Part shown: positions 27,125 through 37,600 of the stretch, in pieces
Layout of the letters: each line of letters begins with the position of its first letter
How positions within the stretch are numbered: the first letter of the stretch is position 1
NCBI GenBank assembly: GCA_012960505.1
Contig: DUBC01000007.1
Coordinates: forward strand, 295,199-359,198
Direction: 5' to 3'
DNA length: 64,000 nt
From: Verrucomicrobiales bacterium
Lineage (GTDB): Bacteria; Verrucomicrobiota; Verrucomicrobiia; Verrucomicrobiales; DEV007
Position numbers and translations under genes: made by a program
Notes under the pieces: generated by a model
What the model saw: only the letters and a program-made list of their open reading frames with translations
Told to the model about the DNA's origin: nothing
Databases searched by the model: none

Positions 27125-28672
27125 TTAATGTAAAAAGTGCCTGCGCCCGGTAAACACCATAGCAACATCTCTTTCATTTGCTGCAGCAATGACTTCCTCA
27201 TCACGAATAGATCCTCCTGGCTGAATGCATGAAGTAGCGCCTGCCTCTACAGCTGAAATTAGGCCGTCAGGAAAAGGAAACATTGCATCACTAGCAACAG
27301 AACTACCTTGCAACGATAGTCCTGCTTCTTTTGCCTTCCAAACAGCTATGTTGCATGAATCAACTCTGGACATTTGGCCAGCCCCAATTCCAAGTGTCCT
27401 ATCTTTGGAGCCGAAGACAATAGCATTTGATTTTACATGCTTACAGACTCTCCATGAAAATCTCATAGCATCTATCTCTTCAGCACTCGGAGGCCGTGTT
27501 GTTTTAACTTTTTCTTCAATGCCGTCCAGCCCAAGTGCTTTTGGATCTGCATCCATGACCAGTAACCCACCCGGAGCTGAACGAATAACTGACTGATTAA
27601 TTCCTTTTGTGAAGTATTCGTCAGCAACACGAATCAATCTCAGGCTTTTCTTTTTCTGTAAAATTGCTCTAGCCTTAGCATCAAAGTCCGGCGCAATAAT
27701 AATATCAGTGAAAATCTCACTAATGACTCTCGCTACATCTTCAGTCAGAGGTCTATTAGAGACAATCACTCCCCCAAAAGGCGCTTGCTTATCCGTTTCA
27801 AATGCTTTTTCCCAAGCCTCACGCAATCCTTCTCCTTCCTCTGCACAACCTACTCCGCATGGGTTCGTATGCTTCAATATTGCTATCGTTGGCCGTAAAA
27901 ACTCTGATATCAATTCGGTAGCAGACGCAATGTCTAATACATTAGTATAAGAGAGATCCTTCCCCTGAAGCTTTGTAAAGTAATCTGAAAAGTTCCCATA
28001 AAGCGAAGCCTCTTGGTGTGGATTTTCACCATACCTAAGTTCCGAAGCTAAAGGTAATGACACACTATAACCACTGTCCGTTTCCTGTGACTGATTTAAA
28101 TAATTTCCAATCGTTTTATCATAGTCGCCAGTTCTTAAAAACACCTTAATGGCAAGTCTTTCTCTAGTCTTAAGACTAGTCTCTCCTCCTGAAGTTTCCA
28201 TCTCTTCCGCTACAACATCATAGTCATCACTGTCAGTGATAACCGTTACTGCATTATAATTCTTGGATGCGGCCCTTAACATGGCAGGACCACCAATATC
28301 AATTTTTTCTATGGCCTCTGATAATGTGACTCCTTCCTGTGCGATCGTTGCCTCAAAGGGGTAAAGATTAACTATAAGCAAATCAATTCTAGGAATGTCA
28401 TGCGCTTCTGCCTGAGCCGGATCATCTGGGTGATCTCTTCTGAAGAGTAGTCCCCCATGAACTTTTGGATGGATCGTTTTAAGCCTGCCGTCAAACATTT
28501 CTGGAGCACCGGTATAGTCAGATATTTCTATTACTGGTATTCCTTCATCTGAAATGACTTTTGCTGTACCACCCGTTGAAAGGATCTCAACTCCTAGTTT
28601 GTGAAGCCGTTTTACAAAGGGAATTAAGCCCTCCTTATCTGACACTGAAATTAGCGCTCTCTCTATTTTCAT
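27125..28672 (-). CDS. purH: Bifunctional AICAR transformylase/IMP cyclohydrolase PurH
   Basis: This 515-residue enzyme carries out the last two steps of purine synthesis. The N-terminal IMP cyclohydrolase domain (about 1-195) shows ALISVSDKEGL and EILSTGGTAK near the start and FDGRLKTIHPKVHGG. The C-terminal transformylase domain shows LRYGENPHQEASLYG, AILKHTNPCGVG and the catalytic Lys-His region CKHVKSNAIVF. The final GRRHFLH is typical. It is divergent from the rplM-rpsI operon and followed by pdxJ. Confidence 0.97.
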   Translation of the reverse strand: MKIERALISVSDKEGLIPFVKRLHKLGVEILSTGGTAKVISDEGIPVIEISDYTGAPEMFDGRLKTIHPKVHGGLLFRRDHPDDPAQAEAHDIPRIDLLIVNLYPFEATIAQEGVTLSEAIEKIDIGGPAMLRAASKNYNAVTVITDSDDYDVVAEEMETSGGETSLKTRERLAIKVFLRTGDYDKTIGNYLNQSQETDSGYSVSLPLASELRYGENPHQEASLYGNFSDYFTKLQGKDLSYTNVLDIASATELISEFLRPTIAILKHTNPCGVGCAEEGEGLREAWEKAFETDKQAPFGGVIVSNRPLTEDVARVISEIFTDIIIAPDFDAKARAILQKKKSLRLIRVADEYFTKGINQSVIRSAPGGLLVMDADPKALGLDGIEEKVKTTRPPSAEEIDAMRFSWRVCKHVKSNAIVFGSKDRTLGIGAGQMSRVDSCNIAVWKAKEAGLSLQGSSVASDAMFPFPDGLISAVEAGATSCIQPGGSIRDEEVIAAANERDVAMVFTGRRHFLH

Positions 28673-28835
28673 ATATTATATTGAAGATCTGCAGATTCCT
28701 AAAAAGAACAGTCATAAGCAAGATCAAAGATCCTCAAAATCCTAATAAGCTCAAAGTTCTTCAGTCATATCTACTCATATGACCCATAAAAGAGTAAAAT
28801 TAACTGTTTTCCCTTATTTTTATAGCTATTACCGG

Positions 28836-28864
28836 TTGACACTTGAGTATCTCCAAATTAATAT
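28836..28864 (+). promoter_or_regulatory. Sigma-70 promoter of rplM-rpsI
   Basis: TTGACA at 28836-28841 and TAATAT at 28859-28864 are separated by 17 bp. Transcription should begin near 28871, giving a leader of about 35 nt before the rplM ATG at 28906. A TTG start at 28843 lies inside this promoter and cannot be used from this transcript. Confidence 0.85.
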
Positions 28865-28905
28865 CCAACCCCTCCAAACTAGGTAAATTAGTCACTATTA
28901 AGAAG

Positions 28906-29334
28906 ATGAAGACTTTCTCAGCAAAAGCAGAAGACATCAGCCGCGAATGGTATGTCATTGATGCAGCTGACCAAATATTAGGTCACGTCGCAGAAAAAGC
29001 AGCATGCCTTTTACGTGGTAAAGGGAAGCCTATATTTACACCTCACGTTGATACAGGTGATTTCGTAGTTGTCATCAACGCAGACAAAGTGAAACTAAGC
29101 GGCAGAAAAGAGCAGCAAAAGATTTATCACCGTTATTCTGGATATGTCGGCGGCCACCATCAAGACACACCCGAAACATTACGGCAAAAGGCACCAGAAA
29201 GACTCGTTGAATTTGCAGTGCAAGGAATGATTCCACGGAACCGTCTTGGCAGACAAATTGCAAAGAAACTTAAAGTATACCCATCCTCTGAGCATCCTCA
29301 CGAAGCTCAAAATCCGAAGACCATCAACGTCTAA
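28906..29334 (+). CDS. rplM: Ribosomal protein uL13
   Basis: This large-subunit protein, 142 residues from the chosen start, is the same length as in Escherichia coli. It starts MKTFSAKAEDISREWYVIDA and contains the conserved TPHVDTGDFVVVINADKV and AVQGMIPRNRLGR segments. A longer frame from TTG at 28843 would add 21 residues that overlap the promoter, so the ATG at 28906, preceded by AAGAAG, is preferred. rpsI follows after 39 bp, the near-universal rplM-rpsI pair. Confidence 0.97.
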   Translation: MKTFSAKAEDISREWYVIDAADQILGHVAEKAACLLRGKGKPIFTPHVDTGDFVVVINADKVKLSGRKEQQKIYHRYSGYVGGHHQDTPETLRQKAPERLVEFAVQGMIPRNRLGRQIAKKLKVYPSSEHPHEAQNPKTINV

Positions 29335-29373
29335 TAGCTTTGCAATTAAAACAAGATTAAGAGATTCAACTCG

Positions 29374-29769
29374 ATGAGTGACAATTCCACAATTAATTCC
29401 ATAGGAAGAAGGAAAACTGCCGTTGCAAGAATCCAGATGAAACCTGGCAGCGGAACTGTGATTGTTAATCAAGTGCCATTGGAAGAATACTTTCCTACAG
29501 TTGCTCTACAAAATAACTTACTTCATCCTTTCGTAGTTGCCAACCAGCCTAAGAATTGGGACATAAATGTTATCACCAACGGTGGCGGCACTACCGGTCA
29601 AATTGGCGCTGTAAGACTTGCCATCGCAAGAGCGCTATTAAAAAACGATCCTGAACTTCGTGAAGCATTTCGCGCCGAAGGGCTCCTGACTAGAGACTCT
29701 AGAAAGAAGGAAAGAAAGAAGGCCGGTCAACCAGGCGCAAGGAAACGCTTCCAGTTTTCCAAGAGATAA
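29374..29769 (+). CDS. rpsI: Ribosomal protein uS9
   Basis: This 131-residue small-subunit protein has the family start GRRKTAVARI, the middle NGGGTTGQIGAVRLAIARAL, and the basic tail ending in RKRFQFSKR that reaches the P-site tRNA. It is co-transcribed with rplM. The gene ends 6 bp before the end of a convergent gene; a perfect 16-bp palindrome at 29762-29777 spans both stop codons. Confidence 0.97.
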   Translation: MSDNSTINSIGRRKTAVARIQMKPGSGTVIVNQVPLEEYFPTVALQNNLLHPFVVANQPKNWDINVITNGGGTTGQIGAVRLAIARALLKNDPELREAFRAEGLLTRDSRKKERKKAGQPGARKRFQFSKR

Positions 29770-29775
29770 TTATCT

Positions 29776-31272
29776 CTACAGCTTCTTAAGTAGCAGATTA
29801 CGAAACTCTACTTTGCCGGTTCCTTCGTTTCGAAGAACAATCTTTGATGGTTTTACATCTTTGCATAAAGCACGGTTCTGAACTTCGCCATTTATTTTAA
29901 TTTCTGACTGTCCATCAGATACCCTGATCTCCATTTTATTCCATTCGGCCTTTACTTCATTAGTTCCCTTGAATTTACTGGACCTGAAACTCAAAGGATT
30001 ACCATCATCTGTTACAATTTGTGCTGCACCAATCTTATAAAGATCACCAGATGTTTGATTGTATAGTTGAATTTCTAGGTACCCCTTCTCAGGGTCTGCA
30101 GCAAAGATTCCAATCCCACTATCACTAGTCAATTCGAGAAGTTTATACTCCAAGGACAATTCATAATTCAGAAAACTCCTCTTAGTTATAATTTCACCAC
30201 GAAAGCCTTTCTTAGCAATGAGGGTTTGATTTTCAACATCCCACGTTTCCTCTTTAGGTTTATCTCGTCCACCTGCTAATAAACCACCTCCCAAGTTACG
30301 GAATTCCCATTCATTTAAGTCATTACCGCTAAAAAGAACAATAGCATCATCATTTACAAGATTGTCAAAATTAAACTGAGTTGATGCAGCATTTTTCTGC
30401 AGCCAATCAGACCATTTAGTAGCAGGAACTGCCCTTTCCTCTGCATTACCAGCAGCATAATATCCAAACTCCTGCCCTGTAATTTTTCGTAGAGACTCGA
30501 GACTCCTCCACCTTAGTCCAAAATCCTCATCACACATAAGAAGTTCGGCAAACGGCATTAGGCACTCTGTCCTTTGGAATTTCATAAAAGCATTAGAACA
30601 TTCCCACTTAATATGCGGGTTCTGATCTGTTATGTTTGTCGCGATAAAAGGTAAAGACTCTTCGCCTAATATACTTAACAAAGTCTTAACTGAAGAATAC
30701 CGAATCATATCATTTTCACTGATTAGTTTACGCTTAAGTAGCTCCACGTCTTTCTCATTCGCGGTGACTTCTGAAGCTTCAGCAAATGATCTCCACATGC
30801 CGCCCATCGAGTACTGCTCCCTATCTTCGACCGAACTAAAAAGATCACTTAAAAGCCCCCCATGCTTACCTCTGATTATCTCGTAACTCATAGCCCTTAT
30901 CATACCGTCAAACCGTTCTTTATTATTCTGTTTAAGAATACTCCTAATCCTAAAACCGACCTCAGGAGTTGAATTCTTCAATGCCTCTTTAAGAAATAGT
31001 CTATCGATAACAGGCAAACGAGAAAGATTACGCGTGGCTATTTCTCGCTTGGAGAAATCATTTGAATCTAGCTCACTTAAATATTCAGCTAATAATTTTG
31101 GGTCCTGCTTTTGATTTAATAGCCGAAGCAATGAAAGAGCACCATTCCTATCATCGCTATAACCATACTCAGATAAGCGCTTATTCTTTGAAAAAGAAAT
31201 GCAAATTGGAATCAATAAGAACGTCAACCAACAAATTAACTTCAATCTAAAAAGTGATATTAAATTCGGCAT
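29776..31272 (-). CDS. Secreted HEAT-repeat plus DUF1080 protein
   Basis: This 498-residue protein has a signal peptide (about 1-28). Residues about 45-290 form HEAT-like helical repeats (for example SVKTLLSILGEESLPFIA). Residues about 310-498 are a DUF1080 domain (PF06439, 3-keto-disaccharide hydrolase family): LFSGNDLNEWEF at its start, then TWDVENQTLIAKK, LNYELSLEYKLL, SGIGIFAAD, YLEIQLYNQ, WNKMEIRVSDG and a final VEFRNLLLKKL. DUF1080 proteins in the PVC group are extracellular and some cleave 3-keto-glycosides. The combination points to glycan-related work in the periplasm. The substrate is unknown, and the HEAT part is probably a protein-binding platform. Confidence 0.82.
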   Translation of the reverse strand: MPNLISLFRLKLICWLTFLLIPICISFSKNKRLSEYGYSDDRNGALSLLRLLNQKQDPKLLAEYLSELDSNDFSKREIATRNLSRLPVIDRLFLKEALKNSTPEVGFRIRSILKQNNKERFDGMIRAMSYEIIRGKHGGLLSDLFSSVEDREQYSMGGMWRSFAEASEVTANEKDVELLKRKLISENDMIRYSSVKTLLSILGEESLPFIATNITDQNPHIKWECSNAFMKFQRTECLMPFAELLMCDEDFGLRWRSLESLRKITGQEFGYYAAGNAEERAVPATKWSDWLQKNAASTQFNFDNLVNDDAIVLFSGNDLNEWEFRNLGGGLLAGGRDKPKEETWDVENQTLIAKKGFRGEIITKRSFLNYELSLEYKLLELTSDSGIGIFAADPEKGYLEIQLYNQTSGDLYKIGAAQIVTDDGNPLSFRSSKFKGTNEVKAEWNKMEIRVSDGQSEIKINGEVQNRALCKDVKPSKIVLRNEGTGKVEFRNLLLKKL

Positions 31273-31299
31273 TAAGGATTCAAAGTAAAATTATATGTA

Positions 31300-32472
31300 T
31301 CACTGAATCTCTATAGTTAGCAGATTAAAATACCATTCAAGTAGATCAGTCCCACAGAAAAGCCAAAACAGAGCCCCAACGGCCAAGTAAGGACCAAATG
31401 GAATTCGAGTGAACGCATTGTCCTTGCCAAGAATTTTACCTGGAAGATTAATAGATGTACCAATTATCGATGCCGCGAACAAGGCGAAAAGAACACCTTT
31501 CCAGCCTATGAAAGCGCCAAACATAGCAATGAACTTCACATCACCCAGCCCCATCGCTTCGCGCTTGTAAGTGATTTTTGAAGAGATTCCTTTCAGGCTT
31601 CGCCATTCATCTATCGGGATCACATTATCACCTCCTACAACTAACCTGTCGCAATATATAACTAAATCTCCTGGCCCAAACTGCTTACAATTAATTTCAA
31701 TTTCCAAAGAATCTAAAATAATCTTCTCAGTGCCAACAAAGAATAAATCCTCAAAAGGTATTTCATTACCTCTAATTACTAAAATTGGATTCTCCTTTCC
31801 TTCAATAATACCCCAAGCCGCTTGCGGTCCGGAGCTTAATGATTTATTTCCAAAAAGAATTTTCCCAATAATAACAACCGAATATAAGATCGCAAACCCA
31901 CAAGTTATTCCAGCAAAGGACCAACCAACTGCTTGGACCCTAGAACTGAGTCCTTGGTAAGTGAGCTTATCCATTCCCATGAATTCATGGACAATGTCCG
32001 GAAAAATGAAAGCGCTAATTATTCCGACAATAATTCCGTATCTATTTATTCGATCAGGTATTATCTGATGCTCAATATCTATGAAAGAAGCAGCGATCAA
32101 CAGTGATATGAAGAACCAGGAAACAAGAACCAGTTGAGGATTGTTATGAAAGATCTGATCAAAACTTCCAGCAAATGTTAGCCAGGCAGTTAAGAAAAGA
32201 AGTGATGTTAACACCTCAACAAAGCAGTACCTAAATGAAACGGCACCAGAACAGTTTTTACATTTCCCTGATAAAATGAACCAACTCAGAATCGGAATAT
32301 TAAGATGGAGTGGAATTTTATATTTACAATTGGGACAAAATGAACGTCGGGGCTCGTTAACTGACAGCCCCCGTGGAACTCGATAAATAACAACATTGAG
32401 AAATGAACCAACAGTAGCCCCAAGAATTGCAGACACGATAGCTAGAAATACTGGCAGCTCAATTACACCCAT
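31300..32472 (-). CDS. Prepilin peptidase (A24) with inserted domain
   Basis: This 390-residue inner-membrane aspartic peptidase cleaves and methylates type IV prepilins or type II secretion pseudopilins. The cytoplasmic zinc loop has two CxxC pairs, Cys46/Cys49 and Cys71/Cys74, typical of methyltransferase-competent enzymes. The catalytic Asp residues are Asp132 in FIDIEHQIIPD and Asp311 in GLGDVKF. Between the two, residues about 205-300 are a polar insertion (with strands such as NPILVIRGN, KIILDSLEIEI and LVIYCDRLVVG), which lengthens the protein from the usual 260-290. No pilin genes are next to it. It lies 27 bp upstream of the HEAT-DUF1080 gene on the same strand. Confidence 0.92.
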   Translation of the reverse strand: MGVIELPVFLAIVSAILGATVGSFLNVVIYRVPRGLSVNEPRRSFCPNCKYKIPLHLNIPILSWFILSGKCKNCSGAVSFRYCFVEVLTSLLFLTAWLTFAGSFDQIFHNNPQLVLVSWFFISLLIAASFIDIEHQIIPDRINRYGIIVGIISAFIFPDIVHEFMGMDKLTYQGLSSRVQAVGWSFAGITCGFAILYSVVIIGKILFGNKSLSSGPQAAWGIIEGKENPILVIRGNEIPFEDLFFVGTEKIILDSLEIEINCKQFGPGDLVIYCDRLVVGGDNVIPIDEWRSLKGISSKITYKREAMGLGDVKFIAMFGAFIGWKGVLFALFAASIIGTSINLPGKILGKDNAFTRIPFGPYLAVGALFWLFCGTDLLEWYFNLLTIEIQ

Positions 32473-32612
32473 ACCTTTTAATAAGTCGCATAGAAAATGA
32501 ATATATGAAACCCAGCTTTATTAATTTTTGTCATTTTCATTCATCAAATATCTACAGTTACTTAACCTCTAGACTTTACAAAGCTTTCTATAGAGCTTGA
32601 ATATATAAATAA

Positions 32613-33392
32613 GTGGATCAACTAACTATTGCAGACCGTAAATTTAATTCACGTCTCTTTATCGGGACGGGTAAATTTTCATCAAATGAGATCATGAGTG
32701 ATGCTTTGAAAGCGTCTGGAACAGAACTTGTAACTGTATCACTAAAAAGAGCCAACTTATCCAAAGAGCCTGACCAATTTGTAAATATTCTCGATTATAT
32801 AGATCCTGATAAATATTTAATTTTACCAAATACAAGTGGAGCAAACACAGCAGAAGAGGCATTAAGACTTGCTCGTCTTGCACAAAATGCCGGCTTGCCT
32901 AATTGGATTAAATTGGAGATTCACCCTGACCATCAGTACCTACTTCCTGACCCCATTGAAACCCTCAAAGCAACTGAGGCGCTCGTTGCCGAAAACTTTA
33001 CAGTCCTGCCATACATTAATGCTGATCCTGTATTAGCGAAAAGATTACAAGACGCTGGCGCTGCAACCGTAATGCCTCTCGGCTCGCCGATAGGATCCAA
33101 TAGAGGCCTAGACAACGAAGAACAAATTAAAATCATCATAGAACAGGCAACCGTGCCCGTGGTAATTGATGCGGGCATCGGAAAACCGAGTCACGCCACC
33201 GCGGCAATGGAACTAGGTGCTGACGCAGTACTTATAAATACCGCCATTGCTATATCTAATAACCCTGCACAGCTGGCTAACGCATTCAAAAACGCCGTCA
33301 ACACTGGTCGGACTGCCCATAACATTGGATTAAGCGAAGCGACAAACGAAGCGCATGCGACCAGTTCCCTCACTGGCTTCATCACCGAATAA
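32613..33392 (+). CDS. thiG: Thiazole synthase ThiG
   Basis: This 259-residue TIM-barrel enzyme forms the thiazole ring of thiamine from deoxyxylulose phosphate, dehydroglycine and ThiS thiocarboxylate. Conserved stretches are FIGTGKFSS, the Schiff-base Lys region WIKLEIHPD, VMPLGSPIGSNRGL and VVIDAGIGKPSHA with the phosphate loop ADAVLINTAIA. The start is GTG at 32613. No TPP riboswitch is visible in the 140 bp upstream, and thiS, thiF and thiC are not in the window. rodA follows after 30 bp. Confidence 0.96.
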   Translation: MDQLTIADRKFNSRLFIGTGKFSSNEIMSDALKASGTELVTVSLKRANLSKEPDQFVNILDYIDPDKYLILPNTSGANTAEEALRLARLAQNAGLPNWIKLEIHPDHQYLLPDPIETLKATEALVAENFTVLPYINADPVLAKRLQDAGAATVMPLGSPIGSNRGLDNEEQIKIIIEQATVPVVIDAGIGKPSHATAAMELGADAVLINTAIAISNNPAQLANAFKNAVNTGRTAHNIGLSEATNEAHATSSLTGFITE

Positions 33393-33422
33393 TGTTAAGA
33401 TTAGTAAAAGAGTGAATAAATA

Positions 33423-34607
33423 ATGACACCGCTTTTCCGGAAACTTCTCGGAATGAATTGGTTCGTCGTTGCCGTAACGGCAACCTTACTCGCTTTTGGC
33501 GTCTATTCCATTAATGCAGCAACAGCATTCCTCACTGGTGAGAACATCACGTCGAAATGGTACGATCAAATATTATGGATAGGCATAGGAACAATAATAT
33601 ACTTCGCCTCCAGCTTAATAGATTACAGATGGATTAAATGGGCAGCATTACCCGCATACATAGTTTCAATAATTTTACTCCTATCTACCAACACAATTCT
33701 TTCAGGAGCAAAGAGCTGGCTCACTATCGGAGGCTTCACGTTTCAACCTTCTCAACTATCAATCGTTTCAGGAATTCTACTTCTTGCCGTGATTTTTGGC
33801 GAACTACCAAAGCGGTTTGCTCTTCTTAAACTTTCATTTCTAAAGATCCTACTAGCAGCTCCGACCGTGGGCATACCATGCCTAATAATACTTAACGAGA
33901 CTGACTTTGGATCAGCCATGGCATGGGGTGTTATTTTCATTACATCTCTAGTCATAGGTAAAGTCCTATTACGTTATGTGATTGTGATTATTGAGTTAGG
34001 CTTGATCATCGTGCCAATATTTTATTTCTTTGGCCTTAAAGATTATCAAAAAGAAAGAATCGAGACTTGGCTTAACATGCTCAACGAAAAGCCTGTAGAC
34101 GAACAGGGCGCGGCCTGGGTACCAAAACACAACATGATTGCTATAGGTTCGGCTGGTTACTTAGGAAAGATGCACCAAGACAACTCCATTACCACCTATC
34201 CAATCAATTCATCAACAAATACTAACGATAGCAGATTGAGTCTTGTAACTGAGATGGGCTTTGTCCCTTCTAATGTTTCTATAAATGATTTCATCTTTGT
34301 AACAATAGCTGAAAGACATGGATTCAGGGGAACCGCTGCCCTAATTACACTTTATTCAATACTGTTAATCCTCCTCCTACTGATGTGCTATTCAGCAAAG
34401 GACATGACAGGAAGAATGTTAATTGGTGGGTTTATAGGACTGCTCTTTTATCATATTTTTATGAATATTGGAATGTGCGTTCTGCTTGTTCCAATCACTG
34501 GCATCCCATTACCTTTTATTAGCTACGGCGGAACGTTTCTTTTAATGCTGATGTTTATGCTGGGTCTAAGTCAGAGTGTTTGGATCCATCGGTCAGCTAA
34601 TCCATAG
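33423..34607 (+). CDS. rodA: SEDS peptidoglycan glycosyltransferase RodA
   Basis: This 394-residue protein with about ten membrane helices belongs to the FtsW/RodA/SpoVE family, which polymerises lipid II during elongation. The catalytic Asp lies in NETDFGSAM. Conserved signatures include GAKSWLTIGGFTFQPSQL, the large periplasmic loop with SAGYLGKM, TEMGFVPSN, and the C-terminal GIPLPFISYGGT. RodA is preferred over FtsW because of length and lack of cell-division neighbours, although mreB, mreC and pbp2 are not adjacent either. It is convergent with the large PVC fusion gene (17-bp gap). Confidence 0.9.
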   Translation: MTPLFRKLLGMNWFVVAVTATLLAFGVYSINAATAFLTGENITSKWYDQILWIGIGTIIYFASSLIDYRWIKWAALPAYIVSIILLLSTNTILSGAKSWLTIGGFTFQPSQLSIVSGILLLAVIFGELPKRFALLKLSFLKILLAAPTVGIPCLIILNETDFGSAMAWGVIFITSLVIGKVLLRYVIVIIELGLIIVPIFYFFGLKDYQKERIETWLNMLNEKPVDEQGAAWVPKHNMIAIGSAGYLGKMHQDNSITTYPINSSTNTNDSRLSLVTEMGFVPSNVSINDFIFVTIAERHGFRGTAALITLYSILLILLLLMCYSAKDMTGRMLIGGFIGLLFYHIFMNIGMCVLLVPITGIPLPFISYGGTFLLMLMFMLGLSQSVWIHRSANP

Positions 34608-34624
34608 CCCTAACATCTAACTCA

Positions 34625-37600
34625 TTAAAATGGAGGAGTAGTGCTCCTCAAATAGGCAAAGAAATCTTTTAATGTAGCATCGTCAATGCCATGCAGCAGT
34701 CCCTGAGGCATTAAAGAAATACCAGTATTAGTAAGTGATTTTATCTTATTCCTTTCAAATACCCTAGTGGCTCCCGAGAGTTCTCTGATCGCTACATATT
34801 TAGCAGTATCTTCCACCAGAAAACCTGAATGAACAGTATGTGATTTTGTATTAATTATAACATTTTCATAACCTTCCCTTATTTCAGCACCAGGCACCAC
34901 TAAACTCATTAACAGCGCGTCCTTATCATTCCTTTGATAACTGGTAAGATCAGGACCAACTTCACCTCCTTTATCGAACATCTTATGACAACCAATACAT
35001 AACCTAGTAAAGGTCTTCTCGCCGGTCTTTGGATTGCCCCCACCTGTGCTAACTATTTCACTAATGCGAAGAATTTCCCGCTCTTGAGCATCAGTTATCT
35101 TAGAATCATTATTTTTCAATAGTTTACTCAAATAATTGTTTATTGAGGGGTCGCCATGAGCACGTAACTTTTCATGAATTGATGCATTTGCAGTTTGCAA
35201 TGGAAAGTCCCCTTCCTTACACCGTTCTACAAGAAACAATGCACCTGAAAGTTCACTAGCAAGCAAATCAAGCGCTGCCACTCTAATCATCGCCTCCCTA
35301 GATAGCACTTTATTAAAGGCCAATTTCTTAACTTCGTTGTCAGCACAGTATGCCGATAAAACAGCCAAACAGGCAATCTCAACGTCCTTATGAGCGCCCT
35401 TAAATACCAAGGATTTGATTGCATCAATAGCCGCTTCGTTATTAACGAATCCTAAAGTTGAAATAATCTCAACTAGAGATGGTGTGGATGTATTTTTATT
35501 ATTTAAGAATGTAATGGCTTCATCCACTGCTCCCGTGAAGTTAATTCTAATTCTAAGCGGCAATGGCAACAAGTTCTTCGCCGCATCAAATTCACTTAAA
35601 AGCGTCTCTGGCATGACTCCTATTTGTTTTCCTCGGGTAGCCTCACTGAAACCATCAATTAATGTTTTCTTAACTTCTTGATCAGTTGCGTTATTTAGGA
35701 AGAATGCGCACATCAAATAGCCTTCTATCGTTTCTTGTGAAGCGTAACGCCGCATGATTCGACCAATAACATCTTTCCTTATTATCTTACTGCGCCAGAT
35801 GCTATCGTCAGAGAAAAGTTTTTTTACCGCATCAACATCGGACTCAGCCTTAGATTCAATGCTCCACCAAATCAGTAAGGGAATGTGAGGATCAGAATCA
35901 AACAGATCTCTAGATGCTACGGTTTTTACTATTTTAAATCCGTCATTAGAGTTCATCCGCTTAGAAATCGCAATTAATTGAGATACAACTTCCGGACTCT
36001 CTTCAACCATTGCCAATTCAATCAATGCCTTTCTATGCTTTTCACTCATCGTGACACCAGCAACACGACGAACAGCATATCCCCTTAAGCCAATATCCGT
36101 TATGCCCTTGATCGGCATTAAATTATTAGAACTTAACATTAATTCCAACTCAGTTGCATTCGACGGTTGCTTTCTTTTGAGCTCATTTATATCAGTCAGT
36201 TCATGACTCTTCCTTAGTTCGACTAGAGCCGAACGCCTCAACCACCTTGAATCAGATCTCGACACTTCTAATAAATCAACTTTACTTAAGTCAGTAAGAT
36301 TAATTTTATTATTAAAAGGCCTTCTACCTTTAGTCCTGATCCTATAAACACGCCCTAACTCGTGGTCTATTTGACCCTCATGATTTCTATAATGATTAAC
36401 CTGTCGATCATACCAATCAGCAACGTAAATAGAACCATCAGGTGAATCCGTTACCATGACTGGCCTAAACCACGGATCCTTAGAAGACATGACTCGAGTT
36501 ACGTCCTTTGTTTTAAAGGTCGAACCATCATTCGACACTTGAGATAGAACTAAGTTATTATGTAAGACGTCTACACCAAACAGTTTACCATGATACCTCT
36601 CAGGTAAACCATTGCCCTCATATATAATAAATTGATGAGTAAATCTTTCCACTTGTTCATTCTTCATTGCGGGAAAATATCCATAAGCATGATCATTAGT
36701 TAATGCTCCATGCTTGCCCCAAGATTTTTGATAGTACCCGCCCAAAATATAATGGAACCCCCTAGTATTCCCCCCATTATGACCAGAATAGACCCTGCCC
36801 CTCGAATCAATTTCTAAGCCGAAGGCATTTCCCCCACCTTCGGCAAAGATTTCATAGACGTGCTCTTTTGGGTGATACCGCCAAACGTTCTGACCCATCG
36901 ATTTAATCGGAGCTTTAGGCTTATCAGCAAGTGGCGAGGTGATGGCTGCGCTTACCGTACTCCCTTGCGCTCCATAGAGCCACCCATCAGGACCTATGGA
37001 TAGGCTGTTGGCTATTGAATGAGAATCCTCCAAACCAAAACCTTTCAAATGAACTATAGGATCTGAATCAGGCACATCATCTCCATTCTTATCAGGATAA
37101 TAAAGCAAATAAGGAGGATTAGTGACCCAAACTCCATCTCCAGCATGGGCAATACTTGTCGCCATATTCAACCCTTCAACAAAAATCTTATGCTTATCAA
37201 ATTCACCATCACCATTAGTGTCTTCATGTATTGAAATTTTATCCTTACCAATGAATGGAGATCCTGAGGGATATGGAGGAGGCGGAGGAACCTTATCATA
37301 AGCGACTCTCCACACCTTGTCTCTACTGACTCGCTTTAGCCCTGCCGGATCTGGGTACTGAATATATTGAACTACCCACAATCGTCCTCTGGAATCAAAA
37401 CTCAAGTGCAGAGGCTGCTTTACGATTGGCTCACTTAATACCAGATCCACTGTAAGGTCGTCAGGCACTGATATTAATTTTGTAGAATCCCTGGGGCTCA
37501 TCGCGCCTTCAATAGGATACCGCTGTGGATACCCTAGCTTGTCATTAGGCAAAGGGCCACTTACCTTGATTTTTTTATTTTTTATTTTGCCGTCTTTGGG

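Noticed and set aside
28843..28905. TTG start for rplM
   Set aside because: It lies within the promoter (between the -35 and -10 elements).
29762..29777. 16-bp perfect palindrome spanning the rpsI stop and the convergent gene's stop
   Set aside because: It has no loop spacing, no GC-rich stem and no T-run; a coincidence from overlapping stop-region sequence is sufficient.
32473..32612. TPP riboswitch upstream of thiG
   Set aside because: The region between the prepilin peptidase and thiG lacks the CUGAGA core and other conserved THI-box parts; only short weak hairpins were seen.
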